In this document: positions 50,496 through 61,345 of the stretch, piece by piece | Layout: each line of letters opens with the position of its first letter | How positions within the stretch are numbered: the first letter of the stretch is position 1 | Assembly: GCA_902168185.1 (NCBI GenBank) | Contig: CABHOV010000047.1 | Location: forward strand, 62,001-126,000 | Origin: an uncultured Bacteroides sp. | GTDB taxonomy: Bacteria > Bacteroidota > Bacteroidia > Cytophagales > Cyclobacteriaceae | Reading direction: 5' to 3' | Length of the DNA stretch: 64,000 bases | Notes under the pieces: generated by a model | Database searches by the model: none | What the model was told of the DNA's origin: nothing | What the model saw: the letters and a program-made list of their open reading frames with translations, nothing else | Position numbers and translations under genes: made by a program

Positions 50496-50556
50496 AACGT
50501 TAATGATTTTCAGTATATATAGCATGGACATCCAATTCATCGACAGAGAAAATTTA

Positions 50557-53500
50557 CTAGTAGATCGTTACGCGAAGTATATAATTTCCTTTGGCAGTTT
50601 CCAGCAGCAGGAAATATACTCCTGAAGCAAGGTTCAGATCGTACGGTACCTCATAGCGCTGACTACCGAGTGCCTGACGATCATCTACAATAACATTGCT
50701 TGCTACCGAAATCATGCGCAAGCGAATCGGAGTTTGTTCGCGTAACCCAACGATGACCGAAAATTTACCATCGGATGGATTCGGGGAAACGGTAAGCTCT
50801 TCCAGGAATGGTGATTCATTCTTTGTATCCTCATCGAATGTACCGGCCACAACCACAATTGCCTTGGTGAAATCCTTTTCACACCCCTGTAAGTAGGCGC
50901 GCATATATATATTGTACGTTCCTGTATCGGCGAAGGTGAGTTCGGCTTTGTTGATCAACGAAGCTGTAAATTCAACTTCACCTTCTGAAGCCCACCACGT
51001 GACACTGTCGGGTTGAGGATCGCTGATGTTAACCAGAGTAACCAGTTTATCTTTAAAGGCCTGCGTGGTAACAATAAACTCTGCGCCTATAATTACTTCT
51101 ATACGTCTTATGGCAATATCATCTTGACCGCGGCAATCATGTGAATCCACTACCTGTACGGCATAGGTTCCATTTTCTGAAAGTGTGACCGCGCTGGTCT
51201 GCGCAGTAAAGCCGTTCGGGCCACTCCACTGGTATTGTGCTGCGGGGTCATCAATCGATGCATCCGCTATATATACCTGATCGGTGCATAATGTGCGGTC
51301 TTTTCCGAGGTCAACATTTACGGGAGCCGGATCCATCAACTCATATCTTCGATAGTTTATGCAATCATTGTCATCCGTAATTCGCACGGTATAGATACCA
51401 GAAGGCAGTTGCTGTATATCTTCCGTCTCTTCACCATTGCTCCAGCTATATTTGTAAGGTGGTGTTCCGTCAACCACGGTAATATCAATGCTTCCGTTTT
51501 CATAGCCAAAACACTGTGGGTTTGTAAGCAAACTATCCACCTGCAGCGGTGAGGGTGAAACAACATTGCCATTGGCTGTAGCGGTACATCCGCGAATATC
51601 TTTCACCAGGACAAAGTAACGTCCTTCGATGAGGTTTATATTCAATGCTGTCGTTGCACCATCCGACCAGCTATAGGTATAGGGCAATGTACCTCCGGTA
51701 GAGGTAACTTCTGCACTGCCATCCGTTCCGGAGCTACAGCTTATCGGCGTAGTCGCAATAGCTGCCGTTAATACATCGGGTTCTACCAATAAAAAGGGAT
51801 CTGATACTTTGGTAATGTTATTCTTATCGAGAATTCGCACCCTATATATACCTGTCTTCAACTGGGTGGCTATGCTATCCTGTTGTGTAATGGACTGAGG
51901 CGTCCCTCCTACATCTTTGAGCCATTCATATCGGTATGGAAGATCATTCTGATATGGCACACCACCTTTTGCATGTGCCACAAGTTCGCCATCGTCATAT
52001 CCATGACAACTTACAAAATGCCATTCGGCTATTGCTACAACCAGAGGTGGCGGTTCAATGAGGCGAAATATATCACTCACCACGGTACATCCTTTGCGAT
52101 GATCGGGATGCGCCAAAGCATATTGACTATCGTATGCGCGCAGTTGATAATATCCATCGCCAAGACTATCGATGTTTGCCTGATAGCCTTGTCCAAGCGG
52201 TGCGTTGTTATAGAGTGAATCGTGCAGCAGGTTAACAGGGTCAAACCACTGCACAGTATAGCTCTGATCCGGAAATGGCGTACCACCTACAAGGATAGTT
52301 TCTATATACCCATCTTTATAGTGATAGGCACGTGGATCGGTAGTTTTAGAAAAACCAACGTGCAGCGAGTCAGTTGGCTGATTTACCAACACCGCTTTGG
52401 CGCGGGCTGCATCAACACACTGATTGCCATCCATCACTTTAAAACCATATATACCGTAACGAAGAAATTCCAGTGTATGCGTTGTTGCCTCAGCAAATGT
52501 TACCAGCACTGAATCAGCAGCACCACCAGGCAAATACTGAAAACGATAATTGCCAACACCGCCATCGGCAACAAGATGAATTTTACCATCACCACCATCG
52601 TGACAATGTACTGCCTCTGGTGTAAGCGTTGATGTAATCGGCCTGGGCCGGATCAACTCAACGTTGCGTGCATGGTTTACCGGATTGTCCGTAAACGTAG
52701 GCACCTCTTTAAATTTACCGAGTAACCTGATCTGATAACTTCTGTCTGAAAAAAGTCTGCGCGGCCAGGTAAAACTGTTATCAGTCTCGAGTGTAACATC
52801 AATAAACTGATCGATCGTTACTGAATTATCTGCTGCATCGGTAACCAGAATCGTGAGACTCTCCGGCTCCCCGAGCCCACTTACGTGCAAAGGTCTGTTG
52901 AAAATTACTTTGAACGATCCGTCCTGTGGTTTATCAAAGCAACGATCGGGATCCGGTGTAACAGACACTATATTCGGTGCAGAGAGTCTTGCGGAAAGTG
53001 TGAGCGTTTCGGATTCAGCGCCGTTACAATCCACAATGATCTTGAAGAATATATTGTTGTTATGATACTTCCAGAACTCATCGCCGAGAATATCATAGCC
53101 GGATATATTTAACCGGCTTTGTCCTTGAAATTTAGCCGGAAGGTTTGTCCAGTTCACGCCATCCAAGCTATATACCCAGTGGTAGAAAGACGCAGGGTTA
53201 CCGCGAGGCCCCAGTAGCACGACTCGATTACTGGTATCGGAGGGCAATATATAGGAAGTGCTTGGCCCATACTTCAATGGGAATTTAATCTTCTTGTATA
53301 CAACTCTGAGGCTACCCGCAGACGCATCCGGAAAGAGATTGAACGGATAGGTAACATCCAGACTATTTGTGAAAGCCGGCAGAGTAAATGTGTTTGAAGT
53401 ATTAAATCCCCTGACGATACGACCGTTGACGGTTTGACCGGAAGTCGTTAGCAAAACAGAACGCACGTCCGATCTTAACAAGATCACGGAATCTTTTCTG

Positions 53501-54105
53501 TTCACCGCGGTGTTTCTGGACCATGAGTCCAGGTAGCCCGCGAAAACACGATCGCTGCCAGTGGTAAACATAGCATCCACTGCATAGGATGTTCTCCTGC
53601 GATTGGTGCCGTTGTTTGGCATTGACAACGTTGTGGTAAGACGATTTGCTGCCGGTTGAATATCTACGGTAAGTTCGCTGCTGTTAAATCCTCTGAAAAC
53701 ATTTCGGTATAGTCTGTTCACACAGGGGTAATCGGTATTGAGGTCCAAAGGCAAGTATATATTTCCTTCATCAATTCTTCTATAGCCACACGAGCGATAT
53801 CGCGGACTTTGCCTGTGAGCTTTACCAAACGCGATAACACGTCTTACGCGGTTATCACTTCGAAATGAAAATTTACGATAGAATGCCACCGTACCACCGC
53901 CACCATGGCCGTTGCTTACAATGGTTTGCGATGTACCATCTTCAAATTCCAGGATGATATCATAGCGGCTTCCACAGCCTGAGCTCAGATCGCCTCCATA
54001 GTTTACACCACCGGATACCGTGATCATGTATTCATTGGAAAAATCAGTCTGCGCGGCAGCCTGATAGAAAACTAAAAACAAACAGAATTGTAAAAGTCTT
54101 TTCAT
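50557..54105 (-). CDS. SprB-repeat protein with T9SS type A sorting domain
   Basis: 1182 residues with a signal peptide (RLLQFCLFLVFYQAAAQ). The N-terminal 480 residues are a beta-rich region (YMITVSGGVNYGGDLSSGC). Then come SprB-type repeats, recognised by CxxxxDGxxxxxxxGGxxPYxYxW patterns: VHCHDGGDGKIHLVADGG, VSCHGYDDGELVAHAKGG, ISCSSGTDGSAEVTSTGG and PQCFGYENGSIDITVVDG, and a PKD-like module before the end. The final 80 residues (VSPNPSDGKFSVIVG ... ASGVYFLLLETAKGNYILRV) are a type A sorting domain. SprB is the main gliding adhesin of Flavobacterium; this shorter relative is probably a surface filament. It lies between the Fn3 protein and the toxin gene with gaps of 25 and 61 nt. Confidence 0.88.
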   Translation of the reverse strand: MKRLLQFCLFLVFYQAAAQTDFSNEYMITVSGGVNYGGDLSSGCGSRYDIILEFEDGTSQTIVSNGHGGGGTVAFYRKFSFRSDNRVRRVIAFGKAHRQSPRYRSCGYRRIDEGNIYLPLDLNTDYPCVNRLYRNVFRGFNSSELTVDIQPAANRLTTTLSMPNNGTNRRRTSYAVDAMFTTGSDRVFAGYLDSWSRNTAVNRKDSVILLRSDVRSVLLTTSGQTVNGRIVRGFNTSNTFTLPAFTNSLDVTYPFNLFPDASAGSLRVVYKKIKFPLKYGPSTSYILPSDTSNRVVLLGPRGNPASFYHWVYSLDGVNWTNLPAKFQGQSRLNISGYDILGDEFWKYHNNNIFFKIIVDCNGAESETLTLSARLSAPNIVSVTPDPDRCFDKPQDGSFKVIFNRPLHVSGLGEPESLTILVTDAADNSVTIDQFIDVTLETDNSFTWPRRLFSDRSYQIRLLGKFKEVPTFTDNPVNHARNVELIRPRPITSTLTPEAVHCHDGGDGKIHLVADGGVGNYRFQYLPGGAADSVLVTFAEATTHTLEFLRYGIYGFKVMDGNQCVDAARAKAVLVNQPTDSLHVGFSKTTDPRAYHYKDGYIETILVGGTPFPDQSYTVQWFDPVNLLHDSLYNNAPLGQGYQANIDSLGDGYYQLRAYDSQYALAHPDHRKGCTVVSDIFRLIEPPPLVVAIAEWHFVSCHGYDDGELVAHAKGGVPYQNDLPYRYEWLKDVGGTPQSITQQDSIATQLKTGIYRVRILDKNNITKVSDPFLLVEPDVLTAAIATTPISCSSGTDGSAEVTSTGGTLPYTYSWSDGATTALNINLIEGRYFVLVKDIRGCTATANGNVVSPSPLQVDSLLTNPQCFGYENGSIDITVVDGTPPYKYSWSNGEETEDIQQLPSGIYTVRITDDNDCINYRRYELMDPAPVNVDLGKDRTLCTDQVYIADASIDDPAAQYQWSGPNGFTAQTSAVTLSENGTYAVQVVDSHDCRGQDDIAIRRIEVIIGAEFIVTTQAFKDKLVTLVNISDPQPDSVTWWASEGEVEFTASLINKAELTFADTGTYNIYMRAYLQGCEKDFTKAIVVVAGTFDEDTKNESPFLEELTVSPNPSDGKFSVIVGLREQTPIRLRMISVASNVIVDDRQALGSQRYEVPYDLNLASGVYFLLLETAKGNYILRVTIY

Positions 54106-54130
54106 AGATCCTTACCCAATAGCGTGTGTA

Positions 54131-56206
54131 CTAATATTTAACCTCCAACCATTTAATCTTGCTCACCTCTCCTTTTCTGGTGACTACCCGTATACCATAG
54201 CTATACTCGGTATTTACGGCTAGCTTCTCGTCTACTGTGCGCTTCTCCTCGCGCTTGAGTACACGCCACAGTGTAGCAGGAGATCCTTTTATAGCTTTAT
54301 AGAGCTGATACTCCTCAACGTTATCCTGCGAATCGCGCCAGAACAATTCGATGTAGCGGTTTTGCCGGTCGATGTACACATCGAAGGCATTCACCGTTAT
54401 ATCACCGGGTCTGCGAATAACTTTTATACTTACCGGTGCTGAAGGTTTTGATTCGAGACCACTGGAATCGCCTGCTACCAATGTATAGGTATATACAGTA
54501 CCGCCTGCTACATCAGCATCCTGATACTCACCACTCGTGTGGGCTCCAAATTTTTTAATCTGCTTCCACTCCTTCTGCTCTTCACTCTTCCTGTAGATAA
54601 CATGTGATGCCACATCATCATCATGGCAATCAGACCAGCGCAGCAATACTTCATTTCCCGTCAGTTCACATTTTGTAAACAGCGGACTGGTTGGAGGAAT
54701 GATATCCGGTTTAACCGCGGCTACCGGTGTTGAGAAAGCTGATTGATTATAGCGTTGATCCAATGCCGTAACCGTATAGTATACTTTGCGATTGGTGATG
54801 CGCATGCTTACGCTATCCGTAAAGGTCGTCCCGATATATACTGTATCGGTGAGCGGTGTGGGCTCCGCTGTCTTTACATACGTACGAAATATCTTATAGC
54901 CATATATATCTTTCTCTGTGTTGGGTGCCCAGGTAATGGTAGCAACGCCGAGTGAATCGATTACAGCCCTTATGCCCTGGGGAGCCTGGGGCGGTATACT
55001 ATCCACGGGCTGCACCAGCACCGACATGGATGTGCGCGAGTCTCCGCTTACAGCATCGGCCGTGATGGTAAAGTAATTGGTTGGAAAAAGCTTCGTATAC
55101 CGAAGGAGACGTTGGGTAGCCGGTATATTTTGCATCACCGGTATATAGGGGCCTTCTTCGTTGGGTGACTGACTGAGTGTAAAGCCGCGAATCAATGCAT
55201 TGCCTGCTCGTTCGAAAGACCAGCTGAGTTCCAGTTCACCGGCTTCATTGATTACTGACTTGGTAATATGAGGCACATACTCGAGTATCTTTTGACCAAC
55301 CCCGGATACTTTCGCAGAAGGCGGGCCTATCTCGCTAAACGAAGTTACTCCCCGCACGCGATAGTAATAGGTAACGTTGTTCATGCCCAATGCATCTACA
55401 TAGTGAATTCTGCCGGAAGGCTTTACAGCATCGCTCTCACTCATTTGCATGATGGGGCGCTCACTGATCCTGTAGAAATTCTTCCCGTCCGAGGAACGCT
55501 CGATATAGTATGAATTATAGTAATCTTTGAGTGAATTATAGTCCCAGCTGATCACTGCAGTTTTGTCACTGAACTGAGCTAACACTTCTGTCGGTTCCGG
55601 GAGTGGCTTGTAATCTTTCAAACCAATGAACACTGCTGCCGAATCGATCGCCAACTGGCCCGATGGAACTTTTGATTTTATCCGATAAAGATACTTTTCG
55701 TTTTCTTTTACATCGGTATCCGTCAGCCCCCAGCCTGCCAGTTGTGCTATGGTAAAATTATGATCGGCCGCATAGAGTGAAAGTGCAAAACGCTGTTCAA
55801 GCTCCTGACCTTTGTTGATGGACGATAGTATAGTCTCTTTATCTGTACTGCTTACTTCAAAATTTTCACCGTACAAGGCCTGTGCTATAATGGCTGCATA
55901 CTCGTTACTGTTGGCAGGCACGATCCATGCACTTTGTTCGGCAGGCTTGAGTATACCTATATTTTTACGTTCCGGTGTTCTCAGAATAACGCTGTCGCGG
56001 ATAACGGTATACCGTACTACCTCAAAACCGTGTTGATTGGACAGCTTCCATGCACGCGGTTGATTTACCGCCCAGCGTATCAGGATCTGCTTTTTCTGCG
56101 CGCGACCAATAGCTTTTACGAAGTTCGTTCGTTGGCTGTACCCGGTCAGGGCCGTGCAGCAAATGATCAGTAGCGTGATGAATATATGGAGGCGATCTTT
56201 TCTCAT
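54131..56206 (-). CDS. Fibronectin type III repeat protein
   Basis: 691 residues with a signal peptide (IFITLLIICCTALTGYSQ). The mature chain starts with a non-Fn3 segment (about 25-200) with IRWAVNQPRAWKLSNQHGFE, and then four or five fibronectin III modules (PLPEPTEVLAQFSDKTAVIS, PQAPQGIRAVIDSLGVATIT, TSPLFTKCELTGNEVLLRWS). No sorting domain is visible at the C-terminus (VVTRKGEVSKIKWLEVKY), so it may stay in the periplasm or be held by its partners. It overlaps the 1550-aa gene by 4 nt (ATGA), so the two products are probably made in equal amounts and work together. Confidence 0.83.
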   Translation of the reverse strand: MRKDRLHIFITLLIICCTALTGYSQRTNFVKAIGRAQKKQILIRWAVNQPRAWKLSNQHGFEVVRYTVIRDSVILRTPERKNIGILKPAEQSAWIVPANSNEYAAIIAQALYGENFEVSSTDKETILSSINKGQELEQRFALSLYAADHNFTIAQLAGWGLTDTDVKENEKYLYRIKSKVPSGQLAIDSAAVFIGLKDYKPLPEPTEVLAQFSDKTAVISWDYNSLKDYYNSYYIERSSDGKNFYRISERPIMQMSESDAVKPSGRIHYVDALGMNNVTYYYRVRGVTSFSEIGPPSAKVSGVGQKILEYVPHITKSVINEAGELELSWSFERAGNALIRGFTLSQSPNEEGPYIPVMQNIPATQRLLRYTKLFPTNYFTITADAVSGDSRTSMSVLVQPVDSIPPQAPQGIRAVIDSLGVATITWAPNTEKDIYGYKIFRTYVKTAEPTPLTDTVYIGTTFTDSVSMRITNRKVYYTVTALDQRYNQSAFSTPVAAVKPDIIPPTSPLFTKCELTGNEVLLRWSDCHDDDVASHVIYRKSEEQKEWKQIKKFGAHTSGEYQDADVAGGTVYTYTLVAGDSSGLESKPSAPVSIKVIRRPGDITVNAFDVYIDRQNRYIELFWRDSQDNVEEYQLYKAIKGSPATLWRVLKREEKRTVDEKLAVNTEYSYGIRVVTRKGEVSKIKWLEVKY

Positions 56207-59200
56207 TTGATCGGATTAGTATACATGAATATTGCTGAAGAACCCTGCTTACCGTTCGGAAGTATATATTGAAACTTCACCGGATAATTACCGGCCCGGA
56301 TCATCGGGTAGCCGCCCATGATAATGGATGCATAACGATTCTGCTGCTCTGTACCCAGGAATGTATTCACCACCTGTGTTTGCAGATCAATGAAATCCTG
56401 ATGGTATACATCCGGCAGGTTGTATATATAGGGAACGCGTGTTGTAGTAATACCGGTTAGTTCGGAAAGCTCTGCCTGCATCTGGTAGAGAGACATAATC
56501 GGCAACGCGCGTGACGGGTAGAATCCGAATGTTGCTGTATCACGGTGCAATCTGATCTGGCCCGCGATCGGGTACTCCTGGTATAATAACGGATATATAT
56601 CTTGTCGATAATAAGCATCCTGCGGCAATGCAGCGACAACGGACAAAGCCTGGCGGCCGCTATATTGTGTACCGATCAGTTCCACCACATCGAACCCTTC
56701 ATAGGTAGCAACCTGTGGCTGAAGGCTGATAACATCGGAAGATATCTTTCCGATCAAAGGCTGAACGATGGTCATGCTCTTGATCTTGTCGCTATACAAT
56801 GCATGCTTGCTGGTGTGGAAAGAATATTCGATCAGGCTCTTACCAAGATCAGTCTGCTGTACTTCAGAGGCTTGGTTTTGACGAATGGTCAGATCGCCTG
56901 CATCGTTTTTGATAACCTGCTCGACAGTACCTTGTTGTGCCGATGAAGAGTCACGTGGTGTAGCAACCATACCAATGGTATAGCTAGCGTTAAGATCCAG
57001 TGCGTCCAGTGTGAAGTCGATTCGCTTTTCAGCAGCGTTATATACCACTTCCTGCTTCTTCGCGGCTTGTCCCGTCTTGCCGTTTACGATCTCGTAACGC
57101 CATGCATCGGAGAAGAGATAGGACTGACCACGTTTCAACTGTATATACCCTTCTTTACTTTCATCGCGATAGTAGTTACGTTGCTCGGCAACGGGATAGG
57201 CATATTCAATATTGGACAGTGGTATATTATCGGGAGCATCACCTGTGGTAAAGGTTATCTCTTTAAACTCCAGTGCCTTTTTACCTTCTTCATATACCGG
57301 CTGCCAGGTGCTGCCTTGCTGTAGTTCGAAGCTAACTTTTACAACGGCCTTAAGCTCTTTGTGCGGTGGCAATGTTTCCGTAGAATAGAATGTAACCAGA
57401 TCGCGGTTTTTATTCCATTCCAATCGTCCAACAATAGCCGTACCGTTGTCGGCTACAGTAAACTCTTCCAGTTTTATGCGGTATGACTTACTGCCCTGAT
57501 CATCTTCTACATAGAACGGATGTTCCATGCGCATATTGAAAGCCGCCTGCGGTGCTGCAAATACATCTACATCTTTGGTCTTATCGATAGGTTTAAGATC
57601 CGCGATAACATTTAACGCCAGCGGACTTCCTGAATCATTTACAATTTCGCAGTCGCTACCCAGTGCAACCTTCAACCGGAAATTACCGCTCACCAATCCA
57701 CCGAGTATATCTACCTTCACCGCCAGATATCCTTTAAACATGGTTGGATTTGGCAGTCGTGCCTGCAGGAGTACCGCCGAACCTCCGCGCAATACAGAGA
57801 ACTTCTTATTGATTCCGAATATCTTGATCTTCACGCCAACTTCTCCCTGCATATAGGCATAGGCTTGACCATTCGCATACCATCCCCCTATACCGATCGG
57901 TTCTGTTTGTCCTGCGCAATGTGCATCTCCATAATCGCGAAGCATGATGTCGAACCCAGCACCCGCCTTGAAGCTGGCATACAGTATAAATGAGCGCATC
58001 TCACCGGTTTCAACCGAGAAATTTGTCCCGAAGGCAAAACCTCTTCCATCCTCCAATGCATTGGCATCGCGCATATAGTCGAGCTTGGCCATCTCTATAC
58101 CTAACATATCAGCAATGATGGTGGGTGGCGGTGGCGAATCGAGGACTTTACTTCCGGCCATGAAATACCCGCCGGTTTTCACACTAAAACTTCCTATACC
58201 GAACTGAATGCCCATGCGATCCACCGGAGTACCCATATAGATATACCAGCTGTCGGAGTCTATATGCATCACCGACCATCCTGCGCGGTTATCATTCCCT
58301 ATACCACGCAACAGACCTCCGGCAACATTCACGTATACATCAAAGGTGGAGTGAAAACTCTTGTTGGTAAAATCCATCATCATCCCTACATGCGCAGAGA
58401 TCATTCCGCTTTCGCCCATTTTCTTGGCATCGCCCAGCAAAGCTGCTGCTGCCTGCGAAGGTTCATTTACTTTGAGTGTCTCCAGTGTTTGCGCCAGTAA
58501 CGGATTATCTTTTACAAATGCATCTTCATACTTGGCGAAGTTGGCTTGCTGTTCGGTAACAAAGCCTTCAATATTTTCAGTACCTGGAATTTTACCTATG
58601 AACTTGGCATCTCCGAAGAAACCTATATAGCTGATACCATAGCTCTTGGTAAATCCTATCTCGAAGGACGCTTCACCGTCTACAACACTTCGTGTCGCTA
58701 CGTTAAAGAGGACAGCAGCTTTGATACCGAAATGTATTTTATCATCCGGTATATAATCCATTACAGTTAAGGATGACCCTGCAACAACACCTTTTGCCTG
58801 ACGCTTCATGTGATAGTATGCACCACCGCCAAAACCATGTATACGCAACGGACCGACTACTGGTATTCCATCGCCATACGAAACAGAACCTTCTACATAC
58901 CAGTATCGATATGTAGTGGAACCAAACATAGCTTTGGCTTTTACTTCTACTTTTACGGGAATGAACTTCGCCTGCAACTGACCGGCTATACCATCGCCAT
59001 AAATAGGATCGTCATCGAGTATACTCAGAGCACCTTCAATTTCGAGGCTTCCGCTGATGGTGGCCTTGATCTGAATTGCACTGATGCCTATACCATCGTA
59101 CTTCCACGACTGCGATCCATCTTCGCGTTTTTCTAATTTACTTTTTACTTCAAGACGCGTAGTAGCTCCGAATTGTCCTGACATCAGGTTAAGCTTAAGG

Positions 59201-60855
59201 TTGAAACCAAGCTTTGCTTTGCCGCCTTGGGCGGTGAGTCCGATGTCGTTGATGGATACGGGGAAGTTTGCAAATTTCAATTCACCCTTATAACCGAAGT
59301 ACTCAACCTCTATATAGGGAGTTTCCGTCATGATGTGAAGCGACTTGAATTCTATACCTTTAAATTCGCCCATGGCATCCGAACCGTCTTCGTTCTTGGA
59401 CACCTTCATACTCATGCGGCCGTGAAGCATAGCCTCCGGCCTGAACTTGTTATCGGTAAGTTTTAATTGCACGTATGAATTCGGATCGATCTCAACGGTA
59501 GCATTGAGTGCCGAGAAACTAAACTTGTTGCGTACACTTACTTTCAACAAGTATTCATCCGGCATCATAACAGCTTCATAGGCAAATGTATCTTTGTCAG
59601 CAATGGGAAGCCCGAGCATACCCTTGAACGATGCACCGGTAAGGTTGTTCGCTTCCAGCTTGATTTGCATTTCGTCCACTGATAATTTCCAGCCGGAGGC
59701 CGTACCTTTTTCTATCGGCAAAAGATTTTTGCCGGTAAAGGATCCTGACAAACCATTGTTATCGATCAACATATCCAACCCGGTGAAAGAAATTCTCTTA
59801 TCAGGCTTCGTCTTATCTTCAAAAGCTTCCGGTAATACAATCTCCACACTCTTTGCATATACACCACGCCACAACTCGGTGTGACCAGCTTCAAGGTATT
59901 CTGCTTCGTAGCCTTCCGGGTATGCAACGGATGGGCTATTGCGTAAGTCACTGAAGTCAAGAACTGCTGTCTCAATACTAAAGCGCATGTCCTTAATCAA
60001 AGGCATTTCAAAATCAGGCAGGGTAAATTCTACCAGTATATCATTCCAATCTGTTACAACCGTTGTGAATGAACCCTTTACACGCTTGTCAGCATTTTCA
60101 TAACGCTTTCCATTGGGATCTACGGGTATGAGAAGAGTTCGTGGAAACTCTATATCGGCTGCCAGTCCCACTTCCTTGAATCCGTTACAATCAAAGCTTA
60201 GATATGTTTTAGAATCCGGAGCAGCAGCTTTGGGATTTGTACTGCCCTTGAGAATCAACACACTGGCTCCACCATTGAAGCGTATAGGTATATCTCCGAG
60301 CAACACAAGTTTGGCATCGCCCACGATACCTCCCTCGTAGGTGAGCTTTATACCTTCCAGTCCGAAATATAGTTCACGTGGTTCCTGTGGAATATCCAGT
60401 TTGGCAAAGGCCGTGAATTCGGCATGACCAGCCTTGAATTTTACTTCACTAATGGCGATGGTAATGGTCGTACTGTTGACAACCTTCTTAAAGCCTATTG
60501 GAAGTTCATGCAGCTTGTCAGCGGTCAATGACGTTACAAAAGTTCCTAACTCATTGAGTTTATCGATCGCAGCTTTTGCCTGTTCACGGCTAAAGGCTGC
60601 CTCGCCATCTTCACCTATATATTGTTTGAGATAAGCTTCTGTTAATTCACTTTCTGAAGAATGAAGAGAAAAATTTCTTTCGGTATACCCCGTACCTACC
60701 GGAAAAATCCGGTATTGTTCAATTGATTTCTGTCCCTTGCTGGTGGCAACCAAAGTAGAATCTTTTTCAAGACCAAAGGCTTGATGGCCGGAAGCAAACA
60801 GCAACAAGACTAAGCAAAGTGCCTGTACAGACACAATAAAGTTCTTACAACACAT
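56203..60855 (-). CDS. Giant beta-rich exported protein of unknown function
   Basis: 1550 residues with a signal peptide (FIVSVQALCLVLLLFASGHQAFG). The body from about 100 to 1130 is a long run of amphipathic beta segments with repeated lines like IEFKSLHIMTETPYIEVEYF and LDMLIDNNGLSGSFTGKNLL, resembling the elongated beta-taco or barrel-like folds of AsmA/TamB or large outer-membrane proteins. Gly-rich stretches (IHGFGGGAYYH, GIGGWYANGQAYAYMQG) occur in the middle. From about 1170 there are Ig-like beta modules (EFTVADNGTAIVGRLEWN, LPPHKELKAVVKVSFE). No sorting domain. It is the first gene of the eight-gene locus. No family recognised; it may be the main structural or conduit part of the complex. 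Confidence 0.75.
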   Translation of the reverse strand: MCCKNFIVSVQALCLVLLLFASGHQAFGLEKDSTLVATSKGQKSIEQYRIFPVGTGYTERNFSLHSSESELTEAYLKQYIGEDGEAAFSREQAKAAIDKLNELGTFVTSLTADKLHELPIGFKKVVNSTTITIAISEVKFKAGHAEFTAFAKLDIPQEPRELYFGLEGIKLTYEGGIVGDAKLVLLGDIPIRFNGGASVLILKGSTNPKAAAPDSKTYLSFDCNGFKEVGLAADIEFPRTLLIPVDPNGKRYENADKRVKGSFTTVVTDWNDILVEFTLPDFEMPLIKDMRFSIETAVLDFSDLRNSPSVAYPEGYEAEYLEAGHTELWRGVYAKSVEIVLPEAFEDKTKPDKRISFTGLDMLIDNNGLSGSFTGKNLLPIEKGTASGWKLSVDEMQIKLEANNLTGASFKGMLGLPIADKDTFAYEAVMMPDEYLLKVSVRNKFSFSALNATVEIDPNSYVQLKLTDNKFRPEAMLHGRMSMKVSKNEDGSDAMGEFKGIEFKSLHIMTETPYIEVEYFGYKGELKFANFPVSINDIGLTAQGGKAKLGFNLKLNLMSGQFGATTRLEVKSKLEKREDGSQSWKYDGIGISAIQIKATISGSLEIEGALSILDDDPIYGDGIAGQLQAKFIPVKVEVKAKAMFGSTTYRYWYVEGSVSYGDGIPVVGPLRIHGFGGGAYYHMKRQAKGVVAGSSLTVMDYIPDDKIHFGIKAAVLFNVATRSVVDGEASFEIGFTKSYGISYIGFFGDAKFIGKIPGTENIEGFVTEQQANFAKYEDAFVKDNPLLAQTLETLKVNEPSQAAAALLGDAKKMGESGMISAHVGMMMDFTNKSFHSTFDVYVNVAGGLLRGIGNDNRAGWSVMHIDSDSWYIYMGTPVDRMGIQFGIGSFSVKTGGYFMAGSKVLDSPPPPTIIADMLGIEMAKLDYMRDANALEDGRGFAFGTNFSVETGEMRSFILYASFKAGAGFDIMLRDYGDAHCAGQTEPIGIGGWYANGQAYAYMQGEVGVKIKIFGINKKFSVLRGGSAVLLQARLPNPTMFKGYLAVKVDILGGLVSGNFRLKVALGSDCEIVNDSGSPLALNVIADLKPIDKTKDVDVFAAPQAAFNMRMEHPFYVEDDQGSKSYRIKLEEFTVADNGTAIVGRLEWNKNRDLVTFYSTETLPPHKELKAVVKVSFELQQGSTWQPVYEEGKKALEFKEITFTTGDAPDNIPLSNIEYAYPVAEQRNYYRDESKEGYIQLKRGQSYLFSDAWRYEIVNGKTGQAAKKQEVVYNAAEKRIDFTLDALDLNASYTIGMVATPRDSSSAQQGTVEQVIKNDAGDLTIRQNQASEVQQTDLGKSLIEYSFHTSKHALYSDKIKSMTIVQPLIGKISSDVISLQPQVATYEGFDVVELIGTQYSGRQALSVVAALPQDAYYRQDIYPLLYQEYPIAGQIRLHRDTATFGFYPSRALPIMSLYQMQAELSELTGITTTRVPYIYNLPDVYHQDFIDLQTQVVNTFLGTEQQNRYASIIMGGYPMIRAGNYPVKFQYILPNGKQGSSAIFMYTNPIK

Positions 60856-61345
60856 GGAAGTGTAATGTTATTGACTAATAAAGGCGTTGTGAATTATAGC
60901 AGCTAGCGATTCAAGAGCAAGTGAGTTGCAATGGAATGATAATGAGGATAGTAGAGTGTAGTCATATGTTGGTCAACGTTTACAGGTTAGGGTATATAAA
61001 CATACTCGTAAATATATATGAAATAGGTTATAACGTGATGAACGGCAGATCGAAAGACGACAAGTATACTAAAACAATCGCCAAGTTGACGTTTTATCTA
61101 CCAACATCTGCGGATGCACTATACCTCAACGGATCTGTGTAATTTTTTCTATGATTTAATAAAAAATTAAAAACAATCCGGTGACATTTAAGCAACTTAT
61201 CACTAAGCTCCAAGCATATTATACACTATCCAAAATTAATATTAATGGGAGTTCAAACAGTTTTATAAGAAAGACAGCGGAAGTACATATGGAGAATTAG
61301 CAATTCCAAAATCTAAAGTAGTCAACATATATAACTGGCATCATT
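60856..61345. other. Intergenic region with promoter of the eight-gene locus
   Basis: About 490 AT-rich bases between the giant-protein start and the end of the MocR-type gene. A plus-strand frame at 60921-61142 has no protein-like features. The operon promoter must lie near 60860-60950, but no exact TAnnTTTG with -33 box was found. Confidence 0.4.

Noticed and set aside
60921-61142. Plus-strand frame of 73 residues upstream of the giant-protein gene
   Set aside because: Composition looks like translated AT-rich intergenic DNA, and no motif is recognised.
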